Assembly (NCBI GenBank): GCA_945871455.1
Contig: CAMBXJ010000301.1
Location: 1 to 5,786, forward strand
Source of the DNA: Asaia bogorensis
GTDB taxonomy: Bacteria; Pseudomonadota; Alphaproteobacteria; Acetobacterales; Acetobacteraceae
DNA length: 5,786 bases
Direction of reading: 5' to 3'
The notes below the pieces were generated by a model. That model made no database searches and was not told where the DNA came from. It was given only the letters and a program-made list of their open reading frames with translations. The position numbers and the translations under genes are program-made. Below, piece by piece: positions 1 through 5,786 of the stretch. The stretch's first letter is position 1, and each line of letters begins with the position of its first letter.

Positions 1-11
1 AACTGCCATGC

Positions 12-29
12 AGGAAGTTACAATTTCCT
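12..29. promoter_or_regulatory. Operator-like dyad upstream of the decarboxylase operon
   Basis: AGGAAGTT (12-19) and AATTTCCT (22-29) form an inverted repeat with 8-bp arms around a central AC. Only one position breaks the symmetry. It lies in an AT-rich patch in otherwise GC-rich DNA and is flanked by two copies of GCCATGCA (5-12 and 42-49). Such a dyad about 210 bp ahead of a catabolic operon would suit a transcriptional regulator, possibly one encoded divergently to the left of the window. No regulator gene is visible here, so the binding protein is unknown and the call is an inference from symmetry alone. Confidence 0.3.
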
Positions 30-229
30 TGCAAACGCCGCGCCATGCAACCCGGCTGTCACGCCATGGTCACGGTCGACCCGACGACCCCGCGCCATCT
101 CCGATCCCCCTTACCCCGCCCCAACCGCTCGGCTGGCGCCAGAATCTACCTAACCAAACAACGGATTAGGGTGTTTGCGTATTTCCAGATGACCGAAAAA
201 CGCTCTACGGTGACCGCCGCGATAACCCC

Positions 230-234
230 AGGAG
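230..234 (+). promoter_or_regulatory. Ribosome binding site of the decarboxylase gene
   Basis: AGGAG lies 4 nt before the ATG at 239 and 7 nt before the ATG at 242; both are in the same frame. The 7-nt spacing is closer to optimal, so translation may really begin at 242, giving 146 residues. A third ATG at 235 directly abuts the site and is out of frame. Confidence 0.6.
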
Positions 235-238
235 ATGC

Positions 239-682
239 ATGATGGTCGACGTCCCGAACCGCCCGGAAGACCAGAGCGAACTGTTCAAGCAGGGCCTCGC
301 GGTCCGACGGGAGGTGCTGGGCGGCGACTATGTCGATGCCTCCCTCGCGCGTGCCAACGATTTCAACGCCGTCTTCCAGCAGATGACGACCGAGATCGCC
401 TGGGGTCTCTGCTGGGCGCGCCCGGGCCTCGACCGCAAGACCCGCAGCATGATCAACCTGACCATGCTCTCCGCGCTCAATCGCGGTGCCGAACTCCGGC
501 TGCATCTCAAGGCCGCGCTGACGAACGGCGTGTCGCGCGATGAGATCAAGGAGATCCTGATGCAGGTCGGGGCCTATTGCGGCATTCCGGCGGCGCTCGA
601 ATCCTTCAAGATCGCGACCGAGGTGCTGGCGGAGTATGACGCCCAGCAAACGGCGGCATCCTCTCCGACCACCAAGGGCTGA
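239..682 (+). CDS. PcaC-like 4-carboxymuconolactone decarboxylase family protein
   Basis: A 147-residue cytoplasmic protein of the carboxymuconolactone decarboxylase (CMD/AhpD-like) family. The match runs over nearly the whole length of stand-alone PcaC: FKQGLAVRREVLG at 16-28, NDFN at 40-43, AWG-x-x-W-x-RPGL at 54-64, and ELRLHLKAALTNGVSRDEIKE at 85-105 with the family's conserved histidine at H89. The segment AYCGIPAALESF follows at 112-123. PcaC removes CO2 from 4-carboxymuconolactone to give beta-ketoadipate enol-lactone in protocatechuate catabolism. True PcaC proteins are around 130 residues, so this one has a short extra Ser/Thr/Ala-rich tail (about 135-147). There is no AhpD-type CxxC pair; C114 stands alone in this region. 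It is the first gene of a two-gene operon with the dehydrogenase 5 bp downstream. Because no pcaB, pcaD or pcaGH is nearby, the substrate may differ from PcaC's. Family assignment is firm; the exact reaction is an inference. Confidence 0.88.
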   Translation: MMVDVPNRPEDQSELFKQGLAVRREVLGGDYVDASLARANDFNAVFQQMTTEIAWGLCWARPGLDRKTRSMINLTMLSALNRGAELRLHLKAALTNGVSRDEIKEILMQVGAYCGIPAALESFKIATEVLAEYDAQQTAASSPTTKG

Positions 683-687
683 CCCGG

Positions 688-1608
688 ATGTCCGATCAAC
701 AGGGCAAGGCTGCTGTCGGATTCATCGGAGTCGGCAACATGGGCTGGCCGATGGCGGCCTGCCTGGTAAAGGCGGGCTTTACCGTCAACGTCTGCGATTC
801 CCGCCGCGAGGTCGCCAATAATTTCGTCCAGCAAATCGGCGGCACAGCGCCGGACACGCTGCGCCAGCTCGCGGCCGCCTCGGACGTGATCGTGACCATG
901 CTGCCCACCAGCGTGATCGTGGAACGGGTCCTGGCGGAGGGGGATGACAATGTTTTCTCCGGCATGAAACCGGGCACGATCGTGATCGAGATGAGTTCGG
1001 GGGTGCCGTCCGTCACCCAGGCGCTGGCCGAGAAGGTCGCGGCACTGGGTGCGATCATGATCGACGGGCCGGTTTCCGGTGGCGTGCCGCGGGCCAGGAC
1101 CGGGCAACTGGCGATCATGGTCGGTGGCGATGCCGCCGCGATCGAAAAGGCTATGCCGGTGCTGTCGGCCATGGGCACCTCGGTTCTCCGGACCGGCGCC
1201 GTCGGCTCCGGCCAGGCGATGAAGGCGCTGAACAACCTGGTCTCCACCGGCGGGTTTCTGATCGGGATCGAAGCGCTGCTGATCGGCCAGCGCTTCGGCC
1301 TGGATGCCGGGGTGATGACGGATGTGCTGAACGCGGCGACGGGGATGAACAACTCGACGCAGAAGAAATTCCGCCAGTTCGTGCTGTCGCGGAAGTTCGA
1401 TGCCGGGTTCAGCATGGGGCTGCTGGCGAAGGACCTGTCGATCGCGTTGCAGGTGGGGCGGGAGACGGGGACGGCAGCGCCGCTGTCGGCGTTGGTGAAG
1501 GAGATGATCGTCTCGGCCGAGGCGCGCTTCGGGTCCGCGGCGGATCATACCGAAATGGCGAAGCTGTGCGAACTGCTGGCCGGCGGGGACGAACTCACGG
1601 CGGATTGA
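688..1608 (+). CDS. NAD-dependent beta-hydroxyacid (3-hydroxyisobutyrate-type) dehydrogenase
   Basis: A 306-residue cytoplasmic oxidoreductase, the normal length for the 3-hydroxyisobutyrate / tartronate-semialdehyde reductase / 6-phosphogluconate-dehydrogenase-like family. The N-terminal Rossmann domain has GxGxxG at 14-19 (GVGNMG). D37 at the end of the second strand (VNVCD) favours NAD(H), where NADP-preferring members usually have N-R-T. The substrate-binding signature DGPVSGGVPRARTGQL is at 126-141. The catalytic motif GSGQAMKALNN at 173-183 supplies K179 and N183. The C-terminal helical domain carries KD at 248-249 in LLAKDLSIAL. The family oxidises or reduces short beta-hydroxyacids; the substrate here cannot be fixed from motifs. 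It lies 5 bp after the decarboxylase stop, with AAGGG at 674-678 (9-nt spacing) as a likely ribosome site inside that gene, so the two are surely co-transcribed. No truncation or missing catalytic residue was seen. Confidence 0.92.
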   Translation: MSDQQGKAAVGFIGVGNMGWPMAACLVKAGFTVNVCDSRREVANNFVQQIGGTAPDTLRQLAAASDVIVTMLPTSVIVERVLAEGDDNVFSGMKPGTIVIEMSSGVPSVTQALAEKVAALGAIMIDGPVSGGVPRARTGQLAIMVGGDAAAIEKAMPVLSAMGTSVLRTGAVGSGQAMKALNNLVSTGGFLIGIEALLIGQRFGLDAGVMTDVLNAATGMNNSTQKKFRQFVLSRKFDAGFSMGLLAKDLSIALQVGRETGTAAPLSALVKEMIVSAEARFGSAADHTEMAKLCELLAGGDELTAD

Positions 1609-1641
1609 CGCAAGCTACGATCCGTCCCCGGCCCCGTGCCA

Positions 1642-1668
1642 CCCGGCTCGCCCCCCCGTTGAGCCGGG
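1642..1668. terminator. Inverted repeat after the dehydrogenase gene
   Basis: CCCGGCTC (1642-1649) pairs perfectly with GAGCCGGG (1661-1668) around an 11-nt C-rich loop. It starts 33 bp after the dehydrogenase stop. No T-run follows on the + strand, so it is at best an imperfect terminator or an RNA-stabilising stem. Confidence 0.35.
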
Positions 1669-1696
1669 ACCGACGGGCGGCGGGGCGAACAGAAAC

Positions 1697-1721
1697 CGGA
1701 CGGGGGACGATCCCCCGTCCG
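1697..1721 (-). terminator. Strong hairpin between convergent genes, probable hpnN terminator
   Basis: CGGACGGGGGA (1697-1707) and TCCCCCGTCCG (1711-1721) are a perfect 11-bp inverted repeat with a 3-nt CGA loop. Read on the - strand it lies 29 nt past the hpnN stop codon and is followed by GTTTCTGTTC, a modestly T-rich stretch, which fits intrinsic termination of hpnN. Read on the + strand it is followed by TACCTCGTG and would be weaker. It may work in both directions, separating the two converging operons. Confidence 0.6.
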
Positions 1722-1750
1722 TACCTCGTGCCTGTCGGCGCCGAGCGGTA

Positions 1751-4369
1751 TCAGGCCCGGGGAGGGCCGACGCAGACCAGCAGCGCCGGCAGGAACACCA
1801 GGCTGCCGATCAGGCTGCATGTCAGACTCAGGATCAGCAGCACGCCGAAACTGGCCGTGCCGGGATGGGCCGACAGCGCGACGGACCCGAACGCCATGGC
1901 CGTGGTCAGCGCGGAATACACGATCGCCTTGGTCGTGGCCGACGCCAGCGGATTGGCCATCCCGGCGCGCCAGTTCATGACGGTGTAGACGTTGAACGAC
2001 ACGCCAACCCCCAGCAGCAGTGGCAGGGCGATGATGTTGGCGAAATTCAGCGGCAGCGGCACCAGGATCATGATCAAAAGGGTCAGCATCGCCGACAGCA
2101 GCAGCGGGGCCAGAACCAGCACCACGTCCAGGGCCCGCCGCAACGCGATGATCAGAATGACGGTGATCATGATCACCGCGTAGATCGCCGCAGATCGGAA
2201 CGCGCCGACGATGGTGGTGCTCGCGGACGTGATGGTCACGGCCGGTCCGGTCGCATCGGGCGTGACCGTGCGGACCTGCGCGACGAATCCCTCCAGCCCG
2301 ATCTCCGCCAGCGCTTCCGGGCTGGCCGCGGCCCGCACCCTTGCCCGTCCATCGGGCAGCACCCAGTCCCGCCGCAGATCGGCCGGCAGATGGGCCAGGC
2401 TGATCGGTTCGGCGGACAGCGCTAGTCTCAGGCGCGCGAGTTGATCGGGCAGGAACCGGGTCAGTGCCGCATCGGTCGCCCGCAGCACATCATCCGGCGC
2501 TTGCGCCAACCGCCTCAGGTCGCCAGCGATATCCACCATCGGATGATCGGCGGGCAGTTTCGCCAGCGCGGGCTCGATCCGCGCCAAGGCCGCGGTCGCG
2601 GCCATGCGGATGTCCTGGGGCGTCGCGCGTCCGAACGGCGGTGCCCGTGGCGATGGAACCGACGACGCCACCGGAAGCGCGCCAAGTGTCGGGGTCAGGA
2701 TCGCGCCCGCGTCGGCGATCAAGGCCAGTTTCTCGCCCTGATCGCGCGGGACGAAGTCGTTGATGCTCAGGACGCTGCCAACGGCTGGCAGGGCCTTCAG
2801 CCGAGCCGCGATGACGGCGGCATCGGCGGCGTTCGCGGCCATCGCGTCCACGATATAGGGGTTGGTCACGGGGTTGCGGATCAGGTCCCGCAGGGTTCGC
2901 ATCGCCTCGGTGTTCGGGTTCTTGGTTACGAGCGGGTCGGACTCGAAGGCCAGATGGGTGATCGACGATGCGCCCGCGATCCCGCCGATGGCGAAGACCG
3001 CCACGATCGGCCAGCGCAGGCGTGCCACCATCGCATCGAATGTCGAACCCCAGGAAAACCCTACGTCCGAGGTCTCGCCGGGTGGTTTGCAGAGGGTGAT
3101 GGCCGCGGGCAGGAAGGTCAGGTTGCAGACAAATGCGACCAGCATGCCGACGCCGGCGATCAGCCCCAGTTCGGACACGCCGGAGAATTCGGTCGGCACG
3201 AAGGCCAGGAATCCCGCGGCCGTCGTCAGGGCGGCGAACAGGATCTGTCCGCCGGCCGTGGCGGCGGTGCGGGTCATCGCCTCGGCACGATCGGACGTTG
3301 CCAGATAGTGCTCGCGGAAGCGCAAAGCGAACTGATCGGCGAAATCGTCGGCGAGACCGATGAACAGCACGCCGAACCCAACAGAGACCAGATTGAGCTT
3401 GCCGATGGCCAGGGCTGCAAACAGGAATGTCAGAACCAGGCCCAGACCCAGCGTGGCCAGGATCGGCAGGATCAGCCGCCAGGAGCGGACGGCCAGGAAC
3501 AGCAGGAACGCGATGACGATGGTGCTGGCGATCATGCCCTCCACCGCGCCCTCGGCGACGGTGGAGAATTCCTCGTCTGCGAGTGCCACCTGTCCGGTCA
3601 AGCGCACGCGGACATCGCCGGAGCGCACGAAGGGCAGTTCGGCGATCAGACTGCGCACGGCCTTGGTGGCGGCACCGCCCGGTTCCAGCGCGTCGTGATC
3701 GAGTTTCGGCTGCAACAGGACGAAGCGATACGCGCCGGTGAGATCATCCAGCCCCGCGCCGAGCAGCGACTGCCAGGACAATGGGCGTGGTTTGCCGTCG
3801 AGCGCGTCAGACATGGATCGATGGAAGGCGCGCAGGGCGCTGTCATACGGCGTCAGATCGACGTCGCCCTTTGCCACGCCGGTGCCCAGCAGGGACAGCG
3901 CGTCGATCAGGCCGCGGGTGGACGGATCGGCGGCCAGCTTGCCCAGGAAGGGCTGGGCGTCGATGGTCTGGTCCAGCAACCGCGCGAGCTGGTCCGCGTC
4001 CAGGAACAGCAGACCATTCTTGTGGAGGAAGGGCAGGGCATCGGGACGGTGGACGGATCGGAAATGCGCTGTGTCGGCCGAGGCGGCGCGGGCCAGCGCT
4101 GCCGCGGTCGCGTCCACTTCCTCCGGCGTGCGCCCGTCCACGACGGCCACGAGGATGTCCTGGAACTGCGGAAAATCACGCTTCATCGCGATCGCGTTCT
4201 GCCTCCAGGGCAGCGTGTCCGCGAACATCAGGTCCGTGTCGGTGGTAACGCCTAGCCTTTGCGACACGATCCAGCCGGACAGGATCGCCAGGAGGACACC
4301 GACCAGAAGGACGGCGAGCGCGTGTCGACGGCTGAAATCAACGAGGCTGACGAGCAGACGGGTCAGCAT
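1751..4369 (-). CDS. hpnN: Hopanoid-associated RND transporter HpnN
   Basis: An 872-residue inner-membrane protein of the RND superfamily, matching the usual HpnN length. HpnN proteins are associated with moving hopanoids from the cytoplasmic to the outer membrane. The layout is typical: TM1 about 16-34, a first periplasmic domain about 35-275, TM2-TM6 about 279-425, TM7 about 453-471, a second periplasmic domain about 475-715, and TM8-TM12 about 727-866. The start (RLLVSLVDFSRRHA) and the segment SDPLVTKNPNTEAMRTLRDL after TM7 resemble HpnN. TM4 contains GLADDFADQF with D341, D342 and D345; the equivalent TM10 stretch GVGVSFNVYTVMNW has no acidic residue. A Pro/Ser/Ala-rich linker lies at about 563-583. 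The ATG at 4369 is the earliest possible start, because an in-frame TGA lies at 4390-4388 with no start codon between. It has no adjacent Shine-Dalgarno and overlaps the stop of a small leader ORF. No other hopanoid genes are in the window. MmpL-type lipid export is the only realistic alternative. Confidence 0.9.
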   Translation of the reverse strand: MLTRLLVSLVDFSRRHALAVLLVGVLLAILSGWIVSQRLGVTTDTDLMFADTLPWRQNAIAMKRDFPQFQDILVAVVDGRTPEEVDATAAALARAASADTAHFRSVHRPDALPFLHKNGLLFLDADQLARLLDQTIDAQPFLGKLAADPSTRGLIDALSLLGTGVAKGDVDLTPYDSALRAFHRSMSDALDGKPRPLSWQSLLGAGLDDLTGAYRFVLLQPKLDHDALEPGGAATKAVRSLIAELPFVRSGDVRVRLTGQVALADEEFSTVAEGAVEGMIASTIVIAFLLFLAVRSWRLILPILATLGLGLVLTFLFAALAIGKLNLVSVGFGVLFIGLADDFADQFALRFREHYLATSDRAEAMTRTAATAGGQILFAALTTAAGFLAFVPTEFSGVSELGLIAGVGMLVAFVCNLTFLPAAITLCKPPGETSDVGFSWGSTFDAMVARLRWPIVAVFAIGGIAGASSITHLAFESDPLVTKNPNTEAMRTLRDLIRNPVTNPYIVDAMAANAADAAVIAARLKALPAVGSVLSINDFVPRDQGEKLALIADAGAILTPTLGALPVASSVPSPRAPPFGRATPQDIRMAATAALARIEPALAKLPADHPMVDIAGDLRRLAQAPDDVLRATDAALTRFLPDQLARLRLALSAEPISLAHLPADLRRDWVLPDGRARVRAAASPEALAEIGLEGFVAQVRTVTPDATGPAVTITSASTTIVGAFRSAAIYAVIMITVILIIALRRALDVVLVLAPLLLSAMLTLLIMILVPLPLNFANIIALPLLLGVGVSFNVYTVMNWRAGMANPLASATTKAIVYSALTTAMAFGSVALSAHPGTASFGVLLILSLTCSLIGSLVFLPALLVCVGPPRA

Positions 4370-4410
4370 AGGGTCAGGCGATTCCGTTCACGGCGGGTTC
4401 TGATAAGCAC
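4363..4410 (-). CDS. Possible 15-residue leader peptide coupled to hpnN
   Basis: A GTG-initiated ORF of 15 codons (M/V-LIRTRRERNRLTLC) stands 6 nt after a perfect AGGAGG. Its TGA (4365-4363) overlaps the start region of hpnN in the form ATGCTGA, in a different frame. hpnN itself lacks a ribosome site next to its ATG, so ribosomes ending on this ORF could restart there. The peptide is arginine-rich (5 of 15) and uses AGA and CTA, codons usually uncommon in GC-rich genomes. I recognise no homologue. The peptide may have no function of its own; it could also be an artefact of a chance AGGAGG. Confidence 0.4.
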   Translation of the reverse strand: MLIRTRRERNRLTLC

Positions 4411-4416
4411 TGCGTG

Positions 4417-4422
4417 CCTCCT
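4417..4422 (-). promoter_or_regulatory. Strong Shine-Dalgarno upstream of the hpnN leader ORF
   Basis: On the - strand this reads AGGAGG, a full anti-16S match, 6 nt ahead of a GTG at 4410. It is 47 nt from the hpnN ATG, too far to serve it directly. It is the only good ribosome site in the 124-bp gap between the serine hydrolase gene and hpnN. Confidence 0.5.
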
Positions 4423-4493
4423 GGTCCATCGCGAGCGGCACCAACCGGCGATTGCGGGGTGGGAAGCGGTGCGGCTTGCGGCAGGGCGTCGGG

Positions 4494-5738
4494 TTACCCA
4501 AACCGCCGGTAAAGCGCTTCCGCCAGCATCTTCAACGCCGCATCGGCTTTTGCCCCGCCCACATTCGTCGCCATCACCATCGCGAAATCGCGCGACGGCT
4601 GCAGCCAGGCCATCGCCAGGTTCATGGTGTTGGAACCGGCATGGGTCACCAGGCGTTCCTCGGCCCAGGGCACGCTGACCACGCCCCATCCCAGCGCGTA
4701 GCCGCCGCGGGACGGCGTGCCGGGCGGCGCATCCGGCCCGGCCGGAACGTCGATCACTTTGGTATGCAGCTTGCGCAGCGTTTCCGGCTTCACGATGCGC
4801 GGCGGGCGGCGGCCTTCCCCGGCGTTCCAGCCGGCCCAGGCGGCGAAGTCCACGATCGACAGATGCACTACGCCGGCCGGGCCGATGACGGGCGGGTTGT
4901 CCGCGGCCGGACCGGCCAGCATCGGCTTCAACGACCCGTCATCCAGGATGCGGTGACCCAATGGAGCATCCACCCGTCCCAGCGACGATTGCGGGCCAAA
5001 CCCCGCCGAACGCAGACGCAGCGGCGTGAACACCCGCTCGACGATCAGTTCTTCCCAGCTTTTGCGCCCGACCCGTTCCAGCATCGCGCCGGCCAGGGTG
5101 TAGCCCATGTTGGAATAGGCGAATTTCGTGCCGGGGGGTGATGCCAGGGGCTGCATGCGCCACTCCCGGACCAGCCAGGCGCGCAGTTCGTCCAGGATCA
5201 GCCCGTCCTGTGCCAGTGAACGCAGGAGCAAGTCGCCAAACGCATCGTTGTCGCTCGGGATGCCGCTGCTATGCGACAGAAGCTGCGTCAGGGTGACGTT
5301 GCGCAGATCGTCGTTCATGGCGTCGGTCATGTCGGGGAAGATTTCGGCCACCGTGCTGGTCCACCTCAGACCGCCCTGTTCCACGAAGGTCGCCGCCAGC
5401 AACGCCGTCATCGCCTTGGTGTCCGACCCGATATGGAAGCGGTCCTTCACCGTGACCTCAATCTGGGTGCCGGTTCGCCTTGTGCCAACCGCGCCGATCG
5501 CCAGCATCGCCCCGCCCCGAACCACCGCGGCGGCGAGCGCGGGCAAACGGTGGCTGTCCAGATAGGGGCGCAGCGTCTCGTTCAGCGACACGGACGCGGG
5601 GGTCGGTTTCTCCTTGCTCCAGGCGCTGGATACGCCGCCGGCCGCCAGGGCAGGCATGACCAGGGCGGGCATGACCCGGGCGGGCATGACCAAGGCGGGC
5701 GTGGCCAGCGCGGTCCCCAGAAGCTGGCGGCGAAACAT
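4494..5738 (-). CDS. Exported serine hydrolase, beta-lactamase / penicillin-binding fold
   Basis: A 414-residue protein of the class C beta-lactamase-like family (beta-lactamase, esterase and D-aminopeptidase group). All three active-site motifs are visible: SxxK at 105-108 (SDTK, nucleophile S105), YxN at 208-210 (YSN), and an HxG third motif at 366-368 (HAG) in place of KTG. Other family marks are LTQLLSHSSGIP at 150-161, PPGTKFAYSNMGY at 201-213 and GYALGWG at 346-352. The N-terminus MFRRQLLGTALA looks like a signal peptide, possibly a Tat one (R3-R4 followed by hydrophobic L6-L7), with a plausible cleavage after A-L-A at 30-32. Its hydrophobic core is made of tandem pentapeptides (see the repeat). 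The product should therefore act in the periplasm. The substrate is unknown; an HxG motif is common in esterase- and peptidase-like members, so beta-lactam resistance should not be assumed. It lies upstream of hpnN on the same strand and may be co-transcribed with it. Confidence 0.9.
   Translation of the reverse strand: MFRRQLLGTALATPALVMPARVMPALVMPALAAGGVSSAWSKEKPTPASVSLNETLRPYLDSHRLPALAAAVVRGGAMLAIGAVGTRRTGTQIEVTVKDRFHIGSDTKAMTALLAATFVEQGGLRWTSTVAEIFPDMTDAMNDDLRNVTLTQLLSHSSGIPSDNDAFGDLLLRSLAQDGLILDELRAWLVREWRMQPLASPPGTKFAYSNMGYTLAGAMLERVGRKSWEELIVERVFTPLRLRSAGFGPQSSLGRVDAPLGHRILDDGSLKPMLAGPAADNPPVIGPAGVVHLSIVDFAAWAGWNAGEGRRPPRIVKPETLRKLHTKVIDVPAGPDAPPGTPSRGGYALGWGVVSVPWAEERLVTHAGSNTMNLAMAWLQPSRDFAMVMATNVGGAKADAALKMLAEALYRRFG
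5649..5708 (-). repeat. Four 15-bp tandem repeats in the signal-peptide coding region
   Basis: Four consecutive 15-bp units occupy 5649-5663, 5664-5678, 5679-5693 and 5694-5708. On the + strand the first three read GGCRGGCATGACCNN and the fourth is the diverged GGCGGGCGTGGCCAG. In the hydrolase frame they encode LATPA, LVMPA, RVMPA and LVMPA (residues 11-30). The unit length is a multiple of three, so gain or loss of copies would keep the frame and change only the length of the signal peptide's hydrophobic core. The third unit puts an arginine (R21) into that core. Confidence 0.9.
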
Positions 5739-5744
5739 GGCGGT

Positions 5745-5749
5745 CCTCC
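5745..5749 (-). promoter_or_regulatory. Ribosome binding site of the serine hydrolase gene
   Basis: On the - strand GGAGG stands 6 nt ahead of the ATG at 5738. This ideal placement supports MFRRQLLG as the true N-terminus rather than one of the internal methionines inside the tandem repeat (M18, M23, M28). Confidence 0.75.
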
Positions 5750-5786
5750 GATCGTGGGCGGGGGGCGGTCGTCTGGCGCTGTTCTA

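Noticed and set aside
149..170. CCTAA (149-153) and TTAGG (166-170) inverted repeat
   Set aside because: Only 5-bp arms with a 12-nt loop; this occurs too easily by chance to call a site.
45..242. 65-codon frame at the left edge as an independent gene
   Set aside because: No ribosome site before its ATG, no recognisable domain, and it crosses the likely regulatory region. Only its last 17 codons are mentioned, as a weak leader candidate.
574..1548. 324-codon and shorter frames on the - strand opposite the decarboxylase and dehydrogenase
   Set aside because: Arg/His/Gly-rich low-complexity translations, no ribosome site or motif, and antisense to a well-defined dehydrogenase.
2441..4255. 604-codon open frame on the + strand opposite hpnN
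   Set aside because: Its product is Gln/Gly/Arg/Asp-rich with no recognisable domain, and it lies wholly antisense to a clear RND protein. Long antisense frames are expected in GC-rich genes.
4388..4429. Second mini-ORF (ATG 4429, MDQEARSAYQNPP) upstream of and in frame with hpnN
   Set aside because: It ends at a TGA before hpnN, has no ribosome site, and overlaps the better-supported GTG leader ORF in another frame.
4452..5141. 229-codon + strand frame opposite the serine hydrolase
   Set aside because: Antisense shadow of a gene with all three catalytic motifs; the composition is dominated by Arg, Gly and His.
4494..5738. Calling the serine hydrolase an antibiotic-resistance beta-lactamase
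   Set aside because: The fold and motifs fit the wider family, but the third motif is HAG rather than KTG and nothing in the context indicates resistance.
5781..5786. TAGAAC on the - strand as a -10 box for the serine hydrolase gene
   Set aside because: A weak match to the consensus, and any -35 element would lie outside the window.

Overview
The window is GC-rich DNA with a tight gene layout. It most likely comes from a hopanoid-making alphaproteobacterium. A member of the Acetobacteraceae is my best guess from the character of the HpnN-type transporter and the composition, but nothing here proves the family. No rRNA, tRNA, CRISPR array, insertion sequence or phage gene was seen. All four main genes look intact.

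Left half, + strand. After about 240 bp of upstream sequence carrying an operator-like dyad, two genes separated by 5 bp form an apparent operon. The first encodes a PcaC-like carboxymuconolactone decarboxylase (239-682). The second encodes a dehydrogenase of the 3-hydroxyisobutyrate / beta-hydroxyacid family (688-1608). Together they look like part of a catabolic module for an aromatic compound or an organic acid. The substrate cannot be read from the sequence, and no other beta-ketoadipate gene is present. The 142-bp gap that follows lies between converging genes and holds two perfect inverted repeats, one of them a good terminator candidate.

Right half, - strand. Transcription runs from the right edge leftwards. 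It first meets an exported serine hydrolase of the beta-lactamase/penicillin-binding-protein fold (5738 down to 4494), whose signal peptide is built from a 15-bp tandem repeat. After a 124-bp gap comes a large RND-superfamily protein, HpnN (4369 down to 1751), the transporter associated with moving hopanoids to the outer membrane. The hpnN start codon has no Shine-Dalgarno of its own. A 15-codon GTG mini-ORF with an ideal AGGAGG site sits just upstream, and its stop overlaps the hpnN ATG, which suggests translational coupling.

The two halves are oriented tail to tail and are probably independent units: a cytoplasmic catabolic pair, and an envelope pair (periplasmic hydrolase plus hopanoid transporter). 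I see no clearly new multi-gene system. The most unusual points are the hpnN leader ORF, the repeat-built signal peptide, and the acidic cluster in the fourth membrane segment of HpnN.
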